From Yinghuangia seranimata (GTDB lineage Bacteria; Actinomycetota; Actinomycetes; Streptomycetales; Streptomycetaceae), in assembly GCF_029953285.1 (NCBI RefSeq), contig NZ_JASAOI010000026.1, positions 1 through 64,000 on the forward strand: a DNA stretch of 64,000 nucleotides, given 5' to 3'. Shown here in pieces: positions 63,294-64,000 of this stretch; the stretch's first letter is position 1; each line of letters starts with the position of its first letter. The notes under the pieces are model-generated. The model searched no databases. It saw only the letters and a list, made by a program, of their open reading frames with translations, and was not told the origin of the DNA. A program made the translations under genes and the position numbers.

Positions 63294-63976
63294 CGGCCCG
63301 CCCCCACGACCTCGCGCCGCAGCTCGACCGCACGCCGCCGGGAGACGCCGAGCGTGGTCCGCAATGCGTCGACGGTCACCGGCCGGCGCGTGGTCTGCAG
63401 CGCGTCCCGCTGCAGCTTCCGCGCGGCCCGCCGCAGCTCGGTGTCAGACAAGACCTGTTGTCCGATGGCCTCGACCGCGTCGAGGTCAGGGATACGCGCG
63501 GTCTGCGCACCCTCCGCAGTGAGGGTCGGGACTACTCCCGACCCTTCGGTGACCGTGGCGATATGAGCACGGTTCCGACTGGCATCTGTGGTCGCCTGGA
63601 CCGTGGTTGCGTCTGCGCGCGTGACGGAACCCGCGGCCGGGAATACGAGCGGCTGGTCGACCACCGGCGCGACCATCTCCCCGGGATCCCGGGAAGTTTC
63701 CGGGTGGTCGTGCGCCTGGTCGTCGAGTCGGTCATCCCGTACCGGTGCCGACGACCACCCGGCGACCACGGCGGGTGCATGGGGTCGGTCGGCCGGCGCG
63801 CTGTGCGTGGGGTCGGTCATCTGGTCGTCGAGGTGGTCGTCTGCCCGGTCGTCCCACGGGGCCCGCCACGGCTCTTCCCACGACGACGGCTCGTCGGCGG
63901 AATCGGTAACAATGTCAAAGGTTTCCGCCCCGGCGGCGACGGGGTCGGTACTACCGACGTCATCAGCGCCGACCAT
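63290..63976 (-). CDS. Acidic protein with C-terminal HTH, upstream of traB
   Basis: 228 residues from ATG 63976; the frame stays open to the window edge, so the true start may lie further right. The N-terminal half is acidic with Asp/His-rich repeats (DDRADDHLDDQMTD, DDRLDDQAHDH); the C-terminal region is an HTH (LRRAARKLQRDALQTTRRPVTVDALRTTLGVSRRRAVELRREV). Translationally coupled to traB. It could act as a regulator or DNA-recognition partner of transfer. Confidence 0.72.
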   Translation of the reverse strand: MVGADDVGSTDPVAAGAETFDIVTDSADEPSSWEEPWRAPWDDRADDHLDDQMTDPTHSAPADRPHAPAVVAGWSSAPVRDDRLDDQAHDHPETSRDPGEMVAPVVDQPLVFPAAGSVTRADATTVQATTDASRNRAHIATVTEGSGVVPTLTAEGAQTARIPDLDAVEAIGQQVLSDTELRRAARKLQRDALQTTRRPVTVDALRTTLGVSRRRAVELRREVVGAGR

Positions 63977-64000
63977 TTTCGCGGCGCCCCGAAGATGGTC

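Larger units (their letters stand above)
49193..64000. mobile_element. Actinomycete integrative and conjugative element (AICE, RepPP type), right end outside window
   Basis: Starts at tRNA-Thr. The integrase lies against the tRNA, followed by an XRE regulator, excisionase-like protein, small coupled genes, DUF927 P-loop protein, iteron-like dyads, primase-polymerase, XRE/TPR regulator with NUDIX, and FtsK/TraB translocase. This matches AICEs that excise, replicate as circles using a prim-pol initiator and transfer double-stranded DNA by TraB. The matching distal att repeat is not found before 64000. Confidence 0.88.

Overview
This window comes from a very GC-rich actinobacterium, most likely Streptomyces or a close relative in the Streptomycetales. 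The evidence is strong G/C bias at codon third positions, frequent GTG starts, GTGA/ATGA/TGATG translational overlaps, one rare TTA codon, and the conserved order acsA - tad pilus locus - DECH helicase - bldG - H+-pyrophosphatase - topA - tmk fusion - DNA polymerase III delta' - tRNA-Thr. From memory this order matches the S. coelicolor SCO35xx region. The chromosomal backbone fills 1-49192. An integrated mobile element starts at the tRNA-Thr gene and runs past the right edge.

Backbone, left half. acsA is preceded by a DasR-type operator-like site. Next is a leftward cluster: DUF4331 protein, TPR protein, His-rich NicO-type Ni/Co exporter, lipoprotein. Then come a SulP transporter fused to a beta-carbonic anhydrase, a polysaccharide deacetylase-like protein, a CooC/ParA-type ATPase with a Zur-like box upstream, a degenerate Fic protein and a membrane-anchored HAD phosphatase. 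The tad/Flp locus follows (CpaE-like, TadA, TadB, TadC, DUF4244 pilin, TadE, TadE-like). Its spacers are unusually long (815, 899 and 384 bp) and hold a decayed duplicate of the tadA start, remnants of minus-strand coding sequence and degenerate repeats. tadA has a TTA codon, so its translation should depend on bldA. A frameshifted small gene and the DECH/MrfA-type helicase close the locus.

Backbone, right half. bldG and its anti-sigma-like partner (nucleotide-binding motifs degraded), a K+-independent H+-pyrophosphatase, a lipoprotein, a class I methyltransferase converging on a DHA2 drug exporter, topA, an MFS-thymidylate kinase-coiled-coil fusion, about 1.25 kb of degenerate direct repeats sharing sequence with the 3' end of that fusion gene, holB, an esterase-fold protein lacking its catalytic serine, two tandem TAP-type secreted peptidases, and tRNA-Thr(CGU).

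Mobile element (49193 to beyond 64000). This is an actinomycete integrative and conjugative element (AICE). It has a tyrosine integrase beside the tRNA, an XRE regulator, an excisionase-like HTH protein, a chain of translationally coupled small genes ending in a DUF927 P-loop protein, an iteron-like cluster (two GGGGTACGC-N6-GCGTACCCC dyads 40 bp apart plus outer half-sites), a compact primase-polymerase gene with an apparently leaderless promoter, an unrecognised membrane-anchored cargo protein, two small genes divergent from an XRE/TPR regulator plus NUDIX pair, and an FtsK/TraB translocase with an HTH partner. The prim-pol type replication module places it in the RepPP class. The distal att site is outside the window. 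Several dyads between divergent genes probably form its control circuit.

Two stretches (1-80 and about 30556-30660) are near-pure G/C homopolymer and may be unreliable sequence over strong hairpins.
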